DNA of 64,000 nucleotides from Stenotrophomonas sp. SY1 (GCF_021202945.1 NZ_JAJOYR010000002.1:186001-250000); one strand, 5' to 3'; positions 29,173-38,101 are shown, counted from the first letter of the stretch. The notes: generated from the sequence alone by a model not told the origin. Numbers and translations: made by a program.

Positions 29173-30072
29173 TCAACGGCGCAGCGGCTGCGCTTGCGGC
29201 TCGGCCGGTTCGGCGTCCTGCGCAGGCAGTCGCGGCTCGAACGGGTAGAACGTCGCCCCGCCCTGTTGCTGCGTCGGGAAGCTGGCGTTGAGCGCACCAC
29301 CCTGGGACAGGGTTGAGCGCGGCCATGGCCGTGCCTGCAACGTGGCGGCAGCAGCGAACGGATCCTGCGCCTGTGCATTGGCATGGATGGCAGGCACCGG
29401 TGCGGCGGCGGCCAATGCCCGTTGTGGTTCGGTCACGCGGGCAACCGTGGCGCCACGGGCGGCCTGCTGGGTCCGGGTGGCACTGCCACGGCGTTGCGTG
29501 GCGTCCTGTCGGCGTGCGGCAGCCACCGCCACGGCCGGTGCCGCGGCAACCAGCCCGGCGGCTGCATCAGCAGCGGAGACCGCGCCGGCACCATCAGCTT
29601 CGGTCGCTCCGGCCGATACCGGGCTGACCTGCGCGGTGGTGGCGATGACGGTTTCAGGCAGGCTGCTTTCCGGAAGCTGCTCGCGGGCCATGAACAACGC
29701 CACCGCTGCAACCGAAGCCGCCAGCGCGGCACCGCCGCCCCAGCGTTTCCAGCCCCGGCGCGCGGCGCGCTGGGGCGTTTCGTTCAGTACCGGACCGTGC
29801 TGGGCCACATCGGCGGCGATGGCCTGGGACACCTTGAGGCTGAAATCCAGCGGCGCTGGCGCACAGGCACGACCACGCAGGGCATCACCGAGCAGTTGCC
29901 AACGCTCCTGGCAGGCGGACAGCTCGGCGTCACGCTCAAGCCGACGCAGCATGAAACGCGCTTCGTCAGCGGCCAACTCACCATCCACCAGCGCTGACAG
30001 CTGCTGGCGGTAATGAAGTTCAAATTTGTCGGGGCTATTGGTCATTTCCAGGGTACGGCCGTTGGTATTCAT
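29173..30072 (-). CDS. mucA: Anti-sigma-E factor, RseA/MucA-like
   Basis: A single-pass membrane anti-sigma factor holding RpoE. The N-terminal RseA domain (residues 11-95: FELHYRQQLSALVDGELAADEARFMLRRLERD) binds the sigma factor; the transmembrane helix is at about 112-129. The periplasmic part is Ala/Gln-rich, low in recognisable structure, and ends with a Pro/Gln-rich tail. The start overlaps the rpoE stop (ATGA), giving coupled synthesis; a second in-frame Met ten codons later is possible. No RseB/MucB gene follows; mucD is directly next, so the periplasmic control differs from that in E. coli or Pseudomonas. Confidence 0.88.
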   Translation of the reverse strand: MNTNGRTLEMTNSPDKFELHYRQQLSALVDGELAADEARFMLRRLERDAELSACQERWQLLGDALRGRACAPAPLDFSLKVSQAIAADVAQHGPVLNETPQRAARRGWKRWGGGAALAASVAAVALFMAREQLPESSLPETVIATTAQVSPVSAGATEADGAGAVSAADAAAGLVAAAPAVAVAAARRQDATQRRGSATRTQQAARGATVARVTEPQRALAAAAPVPAIHANAQAQDPFAAAATLQARPWPRSTLSQGGALNASFPTQQQGGATFYPFEPRLPAQDAEPAEPQAQPLRR

Positions 30073-30689
30073 ATGCGGCTCCGTTCACGGGTTGCACTGG
30101 CGGTATCCAGCAAGGGCCGCAGCTGCGCGTCGATGGCCTCGCGTGCACGGAATATCCGCGAACGCACCGTGCCGATCGGGCAACCCATCTTCTGTGCTAT
30201 TTCCTCGTAACTCATGCCTTCCACCTCTCGCAACGTGATGGCCGAGCGCAGCTCTTCAGGCAACGCATCGACCGCCTTCATCACGGTCTGTTCCAGTTCC
30301 TGGCGCATCAACTCGCGCTCGGGCGTGTCGGTGTCGCGCAGACGGGTGCCGCTGTCGAACTGCTCGGCATCACCGATGTCGACATCGTCGGTCGGCGGGC
30401 GCCGGTTGTGTGCGGCCAGGTAGTTCTTTGCGGTATTCACTGCGATCCGATGCAACCAGGTATAGAACTGGGCGTCGCCACGGAAGTTCCCAATCGCGCG
30501 GTAAGCGCGGATGAAAGTGTCCTGGGCCACGTCCTGACATTCACTCCAGTCGGCGATGTAGCGCCCGATCAGCGCGACGATCCGGTGCTGGTACTTGCGC
30601 ACCAGGACATCGAACGCCGCACTCTCGCCGCGCTGCACGCGCCGGACCAGTTCCAGATCCAGCTCCTGCGGTGTTTCAACCTCGGCCAT
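30069..30689 (-). CDS. rpoE: RNA polymerase sigma factor RpoE (AlgU)
   Basis: An ECF sigma factor for envelope stress, 206 residues. Region 2 has DVAQDTFIRAYRAIGNFRGDAQFYTWLHRIA, and region 4 has the helix-turn-helix EGMSYEEIAQKMGCPIGTVRSRIFRAREAI. The ATG before AEVETPQELDLELVRRVQRGE is chosen; upstream in-frame codons cover the promoter. It heads rpoE-mucA-mucD, and its own recognition sequence lies 41 bases upstream, so it should be autoregulated. Confidence 0.97.
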   Translation of the reverse strand: MAEVETPQELDLELVRRVQRGESAAFDVLVRKYQHRIVALIGRYIADWSECQDVAQDTFIRAYRAIGNFRGDAQFYTWLHRIAVNTAKNYLAAHNRRPPTDDVDIGDAEQFDSGTRLRDTDTPERELMRQELEQTVMKAVDALPEELRSAITLREVEGMSYEEIAQKMGCPIGTVRSRIFRAREAIDAQLRPLLDTASATRERSRI

Positions 30690-30729
30690 AACGGGCCGCA
30701 CTCCTGTCAGCCCAACCGACGTCGGGCAA

Positions 30730-30756
30730 TGAGACCGCTGCTCGCGGAAAAAGTTC
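30730..30756 (-). promoter_or_regulatory. Sigma-E type promoter of rpoE operon
   Basis: On the minus strand GAACTT (30756-30751) and TCTCA (30734-30730) are separated by exactly 16 bases, matching the RpoE consensus GAACTT-N16-TCTNA. The start of transcription would be near 30724, about 35 bases before the ATG. A GC hairpin (30760-30777) sits just upstream of the -35. Confidence 0.85.
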
Positions 30757-30916
30757 AGCCCCCTCGCCGGAGGGGGCCGCACCGGCTTTTAACTCCCGTT
30801 CGGCTAGGCTGTCGGGAAGCAGCGGCCGGCGCGAATGCATCACATACCCAAGCATTGGGATTTGACGCCGGGGAAACAACCTCTGGATCATAGCGATCTT
30901 CTCCATACACAACCGG

Positions 30917-32992
30917 ATGGAACGTCCCATGCTTTCAGGCTTCGACGGGCTCCGCTTCAATCATTGGCACACCGAACTGCGTGAAGACGGCATCGCAGTG
31001 CTCAGCCTCGACCGCCAGGACAGCCCCGTCAATGCGATGTCGCAGGACGTGCTGCTGGAACTGGGCGACATCGTCGAACGCCTGGCCATCGACCCGCCCA
31101 AGGGCGTGGTGGTGCGCTCGACCAAGCCGGCCGGCTTCATCGCAGGCGCCGACCTGAAGGAGTTCCAGGAGTTCGACCGGCGCGGCACGGTCAATGACGC
31201 CATCCGGCGCGGCCAGACCGTCTACCAGAAGCTGTCCGAGCTGCCCTGCCCGACCGTGGCCGCCATCCACGGCCATTGCCTGGGCGGCGGCACCGAACTG
31301 GCGCTGGCCTGCCGCTACCGTGTGGCCTCCAACGATGCTTCCACCCGCATCGGCCTGCCGGAAACCCAGTTGGGCATCTTCCCGGGCTGGGGTGGCAGCG
31401 CGCGCCTGCCGCAGCTGGTGGGCGCCCCGGCGGCGATGGACATGATGCTGACCGGCCGCACCCTGTCAGCCTCGGCTGCGCGCGGTATCGGCCTGGTGGA
31501 CAAGGTTGCCGCACCGGCGGTGCTGGTGGATGCGGCGGTATCACTGGCGCAGAGCGGTACGACCCGGCCGTTCAAGCAGCGCGCCACCGCCTGGGCGACC
31601 AACAGCTGGCTGGCTCGCAAGATCCTGGCCCCGCAGATGGCCAAGCAGGTCGCGCGCAAGGCCAAGAAGGACCAGTACCCGGCACCATATGCACTGATCA
31701 GCACCTGGGAACGTACCGGTGGCAGCAACATCCAGAAACGCCTGGATGCCGAGCGCCGGGCCGTGGTCAAGCTGGCCGGCAGCCCGACCGCACGCAATCT
31801 CATCCGCATCTTCTTCCTGACCGAGCGGCTCAAGGGCCTGGGCGGCAAGGACTCCGGCATCAAGCATGTGCATGTGGTCGGCGCCGGCGTGATGGGCGGT
31901 GATATCGCCGCATGGGCCGCCTACAAGGGCTTCACAGTGACCCTGCAGGACCGCGAGCAGCGCTTCATCGACCCGGCCATGACCCGCGCCCAGGCGCTGT
32001 TCGAGAAAAAGGTGAAGGACCCGGCCAAGCGCCCGGATGTAGTCGCACGACTGAAGGCCGACCTGGCCGGTGACGGCGTGGCGCAGGCCGACCTGGTGAT
32101 CGAGGCCATCATCGAGAATCCGGAAGCCAAGCGTGCGCTGTACCAGTCGCTGGAGCCGAAGATGAAGGCCGATGCGCTGCTGACCACCAACACCTCCTCG
32201 ATCCCGCTGGTCGAGTTGCGCGACCACATCCAGCGCCCGGCGCAGTTTGCCGGCCTGCACTACTTCAACCCGGTGGCGCAGATGCCGCTGGTGGAAATCA
32301 TCCACCACGACGGCATGGCCCCGGAAACCGAAAAGCGCCTGGCCGCGTTCTGCAAGGCGCTGGGCAAGTTCCCGGTGCCGGTGGCCGGTACGCCGGGCTT
32401 CCTGGTCAACCGCGTGCTGTTCCCGTACATGCTGGAAGCTGCCACCGCGTATGCCGAAGGCATCCCCGGCCCGGTGATCGACAAGGCCGCGGTGAAGTTC
32501 GGCATGCCGATGGGCCCGATCGAGCTGCTCGATACGGTGGGGCTGGATGTCGCCGCCGGCGTGGGCAAGGAGCTGGCACCGTTCCTGGGCCTGCAGGTTC
32601 CCGCAGCGCTGGCTACGGTTGAACAGAACAAGCGTGGCAAGAAGGACGGCCAGGGCATCTACAAGTGGGAGAACGGCCGTGCGGTGAAGCCGGAAGTGGC
32701 CAAGGACTACCAGGCACCGTCGGACCTGGAAGACCGTCTGATCCTGCCGCTGCTCAACGAGGCCGTGGCCTGCCTGCACGATGGCGTGGTCGCCGATGCC
32801 GATCTGCTTGATGCCGGGGTGATCTTCGGCACCGGTTTTGCGCCGTTCCGTGGCGGCCCGATCCAGTACATCCGCTCGGCCGGGGCTGATGGGCTGGTTG
32901 AGAAGCTCAAGACCCTGCAGGCGCGTTATGGCGACCGCTTTGCACCGCGCCAGGGTTGGGACATGGCGGTGTTGCGTGAGCCGGTGATCTGA
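30917..32992 (+). CDS. Bifunctional enoyl-CoA hydratase/3-hydroxyacyl-CoA dehydrogenase
   Basis: Fatty acid beta-oxidation alpha subunit, FadJ/FadB type, 691 residues. The N-terminal crotonase domain has the oxyanion segment FIAGADLKEF and GHCLGGGTELALACRYRVA with PETQLGIFPGWGG; the dehydrogenase domain has the NAD motif VHVVGAGVMGGDIAAWAA and HYFNPVAQMPLVEII, followed by two C-terminal HAD repeats. No thiolase partner is adjacent, as in fadJ-like copies of this group. The ATG at 30917 is listed; the ATG four codons later (MLSGFDGL) has GGAAC upstream and is equally likely. It diverges from rpoE; a strong terminator follows. Confidence 0.92.
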   Translation: MERPMLSGFDGLRFNHWHTELREDGIAVLSLDRQDSPVNAMSQDVLLELGDIVERLAIDPPKGVVVRSTKPAGFIAGADLKEFQEFDRRGTVNDAIRRGQTVYQKLSELPCPTVAAIHGHCLGGGTELALACRYRVASNDASTRIGLPETQLGIFPGWGGSARLPQLVGAPAAMDMMLTGRTLSASAARGIGLVDKVAAPAVLVDAAVSLAQSGTTRPFKQRATAWATNSWLARKILAPQMAKQVARKAKKDQYPAPYALISTWERTGGSNIQKRLDAERRAVVKLAGSPTARNLIRIFFLTERLKGLGGKDSGIKHVHVVGAGVMGGDIAAWAAYKGFTVTLQDREQRFIDPAMTRAQALFEKKVKDPAKRPDVVARLKADLAGDGVAQADLVIEAIIENPEAKRALYQSLEPKMKADALLTTNTSSIPLVELRDHIQRPAQFAGLHYFNPVAQMPLVEIIHHDGMAPETEKRLAAFCKALGKFPVPVAGTPGFLVNRVLFPYMLEAATAYAEGIPGPVIDKAAVKFGMPMGPIELLDTVGLDVAAGVGKELAPFLGLQVPAALATVEQNKRGKKDGQGIYKWENGRAVKPEVAKDYQAPSDLEDRLILPLLNEAVACLHDGVVADADLLDAGVIFGTGFAPFRGGPIQYIRSAGADGLVEKLKTLQARYGDRFAPRQGWDMAVLREPVI

Positions 32993-33019
32993 GTGCGTTG
33001 TTGATTGATTGATGGAATG

Positions 33020-33047
33020 AAAAACGGAGCCTTGTGGCTCCGTTTTT
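33020..33047 (+). terminator. Bidirectional-looking terminator after beta-oxidation gene
   Basis: An eight-pair stem ACGGAGCC/GGCTCCGT with loop TTGT is flanked by A-rich and T-rich runs, so it can end transcripts on both strands. It lies 28 bases after the stop codon. Confidence 0.92.
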
Positions 33048-33075
33048 CATTTGGAAAGCGGCTGGGCGCTTTGCG

Positions 33076-33424
33076 CTCTCCCCTCACCCCAACCCCTCTC
33101 CCGCAGACGGGAGAGGGGCTGAAGCTGCATTTGCGGGCTGTGTTTCACGCCGCGAGAAATCGAGCCCCCCACTCGCGCGCGAGGAGCCAAGGCTGCAGTT
33201 GCAAGAGGCACTTCAGATTGCGAGATACAGAGCCCCTCTTCCGCAGGCGGGAGAGGGGCTGAAGCTGCAGTTACGAGTTGCTTCAAATTGCTGGATATCA
33301 AGCCCCTCTCCCGCTCGCGGGGCGATACGGACTTGCCAGCGAAGCTCCGGTTCGCAGCCCGTTGAACGCCTTTGCGCTGAAGCAAGGGCCGGGGCCCGGT
33401 GCGGGGGTGGGGTGGGGTGAGGGC
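33076..33424. repeat. Mosaic of CCCTCACCCC / CGGGAGAGGGG palindromic repeats
   Basis: This gene-free 350-bp stretch holds at least three partial units of one repeat. Each reads AGCCCCTCTYCCGC-N-GCGGGAGAGGGGCT and two are followed by GAAGCTGCA (33091-33131, 33231-33274, partial at 33299-33321). The whole is flanked by CTCTCCCCTCACCCCAACC at the left and the complementary GGGGTGGGGTGGGGTGAGGG at the right. Open frames crossing it are by-products of GC content. The same family recurs at 50011-50165. It separates the terminator from the convergent CDF gene. Confidence 0.75.
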
Positions 33425-33429
33425 GAACT

Positions 33430-34413
33430 TCAGCGATGCACGTGCCCGTGATGCCCCTGCCGGTCTGAACCGTGCGAATGCCCATCGTGATCGTGATCGT
33501 GATCGTCAGCAGCCTGCGGCTTCATATCCGCGCAGTCGTCACCGCAGTGATCCACTTCCACCTGCAATGTGACGTGATCGATTCCGAAACGCTCATGCAG
33601 CACATCAGCCAGCTTTCGACGCAGCACGTCCGGCTCCTGCCCCTCGTTCATCACCACATGCGCGGTCAGCGCCGGGGTGCTGGAGGCCAATGCCCAGACA
33701 TGCAGATCGTGGATACCTGCAACACCGGCATGGCCGCGCAACGCTTGCTCCACATCACCCAGCACCACGCCCTTCGGCACGCCTTCGAGCAATACGTTGA
33801 TCGCGTCGCGCAGCAACACCCACGTGCGCGGCAGCACCCACAGGCCGATCAACACCGCCAGGATCGGATCGACCAACGTCCAGCCGGTGAAATGGATGAT
33901 CAGGCCGCCGGCAATCACCGCCACCGAGCCGAGCATGTCGCTCCACACTTCAAGGTAGGCGCCCTTGACGTTCAGGCTCTCGCCACTGCCGGCGCTGAGC
34001 AGGCGCATGGCGATCAGGTTGACCACCAGGCCGAACGCGGCCACCCACATCATGCCGGTGGACGCGATGTCCTGCGGCTGACGGAAACGCTCGGCGGCCT
34101 CCCACAGGATGTAGATGCCCACGCCGAACAGCAGCAGGCCGTTGGTCACCGCGCCCAGCGCTTCCAGGCGCGCGTAACCGTAGGTGCGCCTGGCATCGGG
34201 CGGACGTCGGCTCAGGCGCACGGCAGTCAGCGCGATCATCAGACCGAGTGCGTCGGTGGCCATGTGCGCCGCGTCGGACAGCAGCGCCAGGCTGTTGGTC
34301 CAGAAGGCGCCGATCACCTCCACGATCAGATAGGACGTGGTCAGCCCCAGTGCCCACCACAAGGGTTTCTCGTGGCGGATTTCGCTGGGAAGGTGATTGT
34401 GGTCGTGGCTCAT
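33430..34413 (-). CDS. CzcD-type cation diffusion facilitator, zinc/cobalt/cadmium exporter
   Basis: A 327-residue inner-membrane H+/divalent cation antiporter with six transmembrane helices. Metal ligands of helix II are SDAAHMATD (HxxxD), and of helix V YLEVWSDMLGS (ExxxD), the pattern of CzcD/ZitB. Histidine-rich tails mark both ends: MSHDHNHL and a C-terminus DHDHDHDGHSHGSD, which bind zinc. The cytoplasmic domain around HVTLQVEVDH is present. It is encoded after the Dsb pair in the same direction, with 114 bases between; a shared transcript is possible but not shown. Confidence 0.93.
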   Translation of the reverse strand: MSHDHNHLPSEIRHEKPLWWALGLTTSYLIVEVIGAFWTNSLALLSDAAHMATDALGLMIALTAVRLSRRPPDARRTYGYARLEALGAVTNGLLLFGVGIYILWEAAERFRQPQDIASTGMMWVAAFGLVVNLIAMRLLSAGSGESLNVKGAYLEVWSDMLGSVAVIAGGLIIHFTGWTLVDPILAVLIGLWVLPRTWVLLRDAINVLLEGVPKGVVLGDVEQALRGHAGVAGIHDLHVWALASSTPALTAHVVMNEGQEPDVLRRKLADVLHERFGIDHVTLQVEVDHCGDDCADMKPQAADDHDHDHDGHSHGSDRQGHHGHVHR

Positions 34414-34527
34414 GGACTGGCTCCGGAAGTGGCGGCCAGCTTAGTCAGCCCTGCGTGACGGAGACTATTACATCCGACGCCGGCGCCGACCGGCAGTTCA
34501 TGCACGGCCGGCGCACGTTGCTGCGGC

Positions 34528-35346
34528 TCAGCGCGGCCCCAGCACCTTCGCCAGATCTTCGCCCTGCGGCATGCCCGAACGCATCTGCACGCTGCCATCG
34601 ACATCCTTGAACAGGATGCCCGGCGTGCCCTGGAAGCCCAGCTCCAGCATCAGCAATTCGTTGGCGCGCAGCTTGGCCTGCACATCGGCCGGCACCGTCG
34701 GCAGCGGCTTGATGCCGCCCTTGGCGAAATTACGCTCGTTCTCCAGCAGCGCCTGTTCCGGCGAAGCCGCGCCGAGGATGGCGGCGGCCTTGTTGGCGCT
34801 GTCCTCGCGGATCACGCCCACCAGGATTTCGCGGATCTGCACCTTGCCCGATTCCACCCACGGCCGCGCCGCTTCCCAGAAATGGTTGCAGTAGGGGCAG
34901 TTCGGATCACTGAAGGCGTAGATGACGCGCGGCGCATCCGCCTTGCCGTCAGCCACCCAGTGACTGGCTTCCACCTTGCTCCAGGCCTGCGCACCCAACG
35001 GGGCCGATACCAGTTCCTTGAGTTTGGCCGCGCTCACGTCTTCGCCCTGCGCGTTGACCAGCGTACCAACCACCGCGTACTGACCGTCCTTGGACACATA
35101 CACACCCAATGGCCGCTGGCCGGCAACGCCGGCATAACCGGTCAGGCCGACCGGGGTTTCAAACGTGCCCATGAACTCCACGCCCTGCGAGCGCAGCGTC
35201 TTGACCACGGCCGGCTCGTTGGCGGCAACCGGCTTCGCAGCAGGTGCAGCGGCTGGCTTGGCGGGTTCACCATCACGGGCGCAGGCCGTCGGCACCAGGG
35301 CCGCAGTGGCCAGCAGGAACAACATCGAACGGGAACGGATCATCAT
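34528..35346 (-). CDS. dsbG: DsbG/DsbC-like thiol:disulfide interchange protein
   Basis: A periplasmic disulfide isomerase/reductase, 272 residues. A signal peptide (residues 1-22) is followed by an Ala/Pro linker, an N-terminal dimerisation domain (about 45-115) and a thioredoxin fold with CPYC (Cys150, Cys153 in FSDPNCPYCNHFWE). The cis-Pro loop is TPGILFKD. Lipobox match at PTAC is poor, so soluble export is likelier. It starts 23 bases after the Lgt-like/thioredoxin gene, which could supply its electrons. DsbC and DsbG are hard to separate by sequence alone; the T-P before the cis-Pro and the length favour DsbG. Confidence 0.88.
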   Translation of the reverse strand: MMIRSRSMLFLLATAALVPTACARDGEPAKPAAAPAAKPVAANEPAVVKTLRSQGVEFMGTFETPVGLTGYAGVAGQRPLGVYVSKDGQYAVVGTLVNAQGEDVSAAKLKELVSAPLGAQAWSKVEASHWVADGKADAPRVIYAFSDPNCPYCNHFWEAARPWVESGKVQIREILVGVIREDSANKAAAILGAASPEQALLENERNFAKGGIKPLPTVPADVQAKLRANELLMLELGFQGTPGILFKDVDGSVQMRSGMPQGEDLAKVLGPR

Positions 35347-35369
35347 TTACCTCTTCAGAAAATCGAAAT

Positions 35370-36167
35370 TCACTGCAACTGGCGCAGGCGTGTTTCCAGC
35401 GTCGCGCGCGACAACTCGCCCATGTGCAGGCTGTGCAGGCGGCCATCGGCGCCAAAGAACAAGGTGGTGGGCAGCGCGCGTGCGCCGGTCTGCTGCATGA
35501 CCTTGGACTCCTCGTCGAGCAGCACGTTGTCCATCCGCAACTGCTCGGAAGCCAGATAGGCCGCCACTTCCTCGCTTGTTTCGCCCTGGTTGGCGAACAC
35601 GAACTGCACCTGTGCGTGCTGCTTCTGCGCGGCGGCCAGCACCGGCATCTCGCGCCGGCATGGTCCGCACCAGGTAGCCCACAGATTCACCACCACCGGC
35701 TTGCCGGCGAACGCCGACAACGGTGCGGGCTGTCCCTGCAGGTCGGCCAGCACGGCATCGGGAAGCGGAATGGCCGAGCGCTGCATTGCGAACAATGTCA
35801 TCCCGCCGATGGCCCAGAACGCCGCACCCGCCGCCAGCCCAAGCAGCACTGGCTTGCGCGGTGCCCAACGCCGTGTCTTCCACAGTGCATACGCCGCGGC
35901 GACCAGCAGCCCGGCGCTGACGGAGTAACCGCCATCGCCCAGGCGGATGATCGACAACGGCTGGGCCAGGTAGTCGCCTGCATGCCAGGCCACGTGGGCC
36001 AGCCGTGCGCCCAGCAGGCCGAGCAGGAAGGCATCCAGCACCACGGCACCGGCGCGGCTGCGGCGTTCTTCGGCCGCCGGTGCCAACAGCCGGGCAAATC
36101 CCCAGGCAACCCCCAACGCCAGCAATGCCACCAACGCCATCAACGGAAATGGGCCGGCGCTGATCAT
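35370..36167 (-). CDS. Lgt-like membrane domain fused to TlpA-type thioredoxin
   Basis: A 265-residue fusion. Residues 1-127 hold about four transmembrane helices with an Lgt-like stretch (GARLAHVAWHAGDYLAQP, then GDGGYSVSAG, residues 53-86) resembling prolipoprotein diacylglyceryl transferase. The catalytic His of Lgt (E. coli His103 in FHGG) is replaced: the segment reads VSAG. Residues 135-265 are a TlpA/ResE-like thioredoxin domain with VNLWATWCGPC (Cys167, Cys170) and cis-Pro ALPTTLFF. The membrane half is therefore probably an electron carrier or anchor rather than a lipid transferase. It is 23 bases upstream of dsbG, suggesting it reduces DsbG. It is not a cytochrome maturation operon. 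Confidence 0.87.
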   Translation of the reverse strand: MISAGPFPLMALVALLALGVAWGFARLLAPAAEERRSRAGAVVLDAFLLGLLGARLAHVAWHAGDYLAQPLSIIRLGDGGYSVSAGLLVAAAYALWKTRRWAPRKPVLLGLAAGAAFWAIGGMTLFAMQRSAIPLPDAVLADLQGQPAPLSAFAGKPVVVNLWATWCGPCRREMPVLAAAQKQHAQVQFVFANQGETSEEVAAYLASEQLRMDNVLLDEESKVMQQTGARALPTTLFFGADGRLHSLHMGELSRATLETRLRQLQ

Positions 36168-36283
36168 CGCCTCACGCCCGCACAGGTAATCTTCAACACT
36201 TCATTTCGCACTTGAACCCTCAATCAAACCCGGCCACTGCCGATAACTGTCAGTTGCCCTTCGGCAACCTGCCTATCCTACGC

Positions 36284-37714
36284 ATGAATACCGCTCCTCT
36301 TGTTACCGATGCCGAAAGCGCGGCCCTTGTCGCCGACTGGCGGCACAGCCTCGCCAGTGCCGGTGCCCCGGCCTGCGCCGTACTGGCCGATATCGCCCAG
36401 CACCACGCCGCCGAACTGGCCGCACATTTCTACAAAGTCATGCTGAACGACACGCGAGCATCCCGCTCGCTGTCGCATGACCAGGTGCGCGTGCGCCTGC
36501 AGCCGGCGATGCAACGCTGGGTATCCGACCTGCTCAACGCCAACCCTGACAACGTGGAACAGTTGATCGCCAACCAGCGGGTGGTCGGTGACGTGCATGC
36601 GCGGATCGGCATCCCGGTGGATCTGGTCACGCGCGGCACCCGTGTTCTGAAACAGCGCATGTTCGCACTTATCGCCGAGCACGCCGGGCATGGCGAGGCA
36701 GCGCATGCGGCAATGACCAGCCTGACCGCGTCGTTCGACATCGCCCTGGAGGGCATGACGCTGGCCTATTCCAACGCGCGCGAGCGCTCTTCGCGCACCG
36801 ATGCGGCCTACCGCCTGTTCTCGCTGGTACAGAACGTGAGCACCGAGCGCGAACGCCAGCGCGCATTGCTGCTGGACTGGGAAAACACCCTGCTTTACGC
36901 CCTGGCCAGCCAGGACGAAGTGGTGGGTGCGCAATCGCTGGCCCAATCCGAATTCGGACTGTGGTTCACCCACAAAGGCATTCCCAGCTTCGGCGAAAGC
37001 ACCGAAACGCGGCAGATCAACAACCTGATCAGCGAGATCGACCAGCTGCTTCAGCACACCCTGCAACGCGGCAGCACGCCCCAGCAACGCGCCGCACAAC
37101 TGCAGGATGTGCGGATGAAGGTGAGCCAGATCCGCAATCTGCTGGGCATGCTGTTCGAGCGCATCGGCGAACTGGATGCCGGTTCCGATGCCCTGACCAA
37201 TCTGCTCAACCGCCGCTTCCTGCCCACGGTCCTGCGCCGTGAGATCGAACTGGCCGAGAAATCCAAGGGTAGTTTCGCGGTGCTGCTGCTGGACCTGGAT
37301 CACTTCAAGGCCATCAATGACGAGTACGGCCACGAGGCCGGCGATCGCGCGCTGCAGCATGTGGCCGGCATCCTCAACCAGTTCACCCGTGGCAGTGACT
37401 ACGTGTTCCGTTACGGTGGCGAGGAGTTCGTCGTGGTGCTGGTGGCGGTCGAAGAACAGCAGGCGCTGGTGATTGCCGAAGGCCTGTGCCGGCGCATTTC
37501 CGACTCCCCGGTACCGCTGGGTGACGATCATCGCCTGGACATCACCACCAGCATCGGCGTGGCGCTGTATGACGGCCACCCGGACTACGAGCGGGTGATG
37601 GCGCGTGCCGATGCCGCCATGTACCAGGCCAAGAAGCAGGGCCGCAACCGCGTCGTGCTCGGCAATGAAAGGCTGCCGGCCGCACCCGGCCGCGCCGCGT
37701 TGCAGCGCGGCTGA
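36284..37714 (+). CDS. Globin-coupled diguanylate cyclase (DosC family)
   Basis: Oxygen-responsive cyclic di-GMP synthase, 476 residues. The N-terminal sensor globin (about 15-160) has the proximal heme His105 in VGDVHARIGIP. The middle helical domain has ERQRALLLDWENTLLYAL and SEFGLWFTHKG, as in E. coli DosC. The GGDEF domain has GGEEF (residues 378-382) with an upstream I-site RGSD, so feedback inhibition is likely. Start ATG chosen; a TTG 24 codons upstream is less likely. It diverges from the disulfide operon and ends at a hairpin (37720-37742). Confidence 0.92.
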   Translation: MNTAPLVTDAESAALVADWRHSLASAGAPACAVLADIAQHHAAELAAHFYKVMLNDTRASRSLSHDQVRVRLQPAMQRWVSDLLNANPDNVEQLIANQRVVGDVHARIGIPVDLVTRGTRVLKQRMFALIAEHAGHGEAAHAAMTSLTASFDIALEGMTLAYSNARERSSRTDAAYRLFSLVQNVSTERERQRALLLDWENTLLYALASQDEVVGAQSLAQSEFGLWFTHKGIPSFGESTETRQINNLISEIDQLLQHTLQRGSTPQQRAAQLQDVRMKVSQIRNLLGMLFERIGELDAGSDALTNLLNRRFLPTVLRREIELAEKSKGSFAVLLLDLDHFKAINDEYGHEAGDRALQHVAGILNQFTRGSDYVFRYGGEEFVVVLVAVEEQQALVIAEGLCRRISDSPVPLGDDHRLDITTSIGVALYDGHPDYERVMARADAAMYQAKKQGRNRVVLGNERLPAAPGRAALQRG

Positions 37715-38101
37715 CCGACGGGCAGTGCTGTCGGCACTGCCCGATGAACCGGCGGGCTGAACGGACAGGCTGAACCGTCCTCCGCACGCGGCTGTGGCGT
37801 TGCGACAGCCAACCGATCATCGATTCCGGCCAGCAATACGCTGGCCCGCACCGCGCATCGCCTGCGCTTCTGTACCCACAATTCATACGGACAGAAGCCG
37901 CCCGCCCGCGCCCCGCCGCCAACCCCACGGCTCGGCCCGCGACCGGCAAACCCATGCCCAGCAACGCCTGGCGTGAGACACGACCGGCGTCGCGCAGGAA
38001 CCGTGCATCCGCTCGACATCGGCCGCAAACCTGCGTCAGTCATCTGTCACGCCGTGCGGGTACAAGGTTGCCGCCGCAGCCACCCCACTCGATCCACCGC
38101 G
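37715..38101 (+). other. Gene-free spacer with hairpin upstream of sugar-uptake locus
   Basis: This 387-bp interval follows the cyclase stop. It has a nine-pair hairpin GGGCAGTGC/GCACTGCCC at 37720-37742 with no T run. The rest contains no convincing open frame; the frames running through it are GC-driven. It should hold the promoter of the MFS-ROK-TonB operon, but no consensus pair stands out. Confidence 0.45.

Noticed and set aside
33034..33420. 128-codon frame in the repeat mosaic
   Set aside because: Encodes Pro/Arg-rich translated repeats, overlapping a terminator; not a gene.
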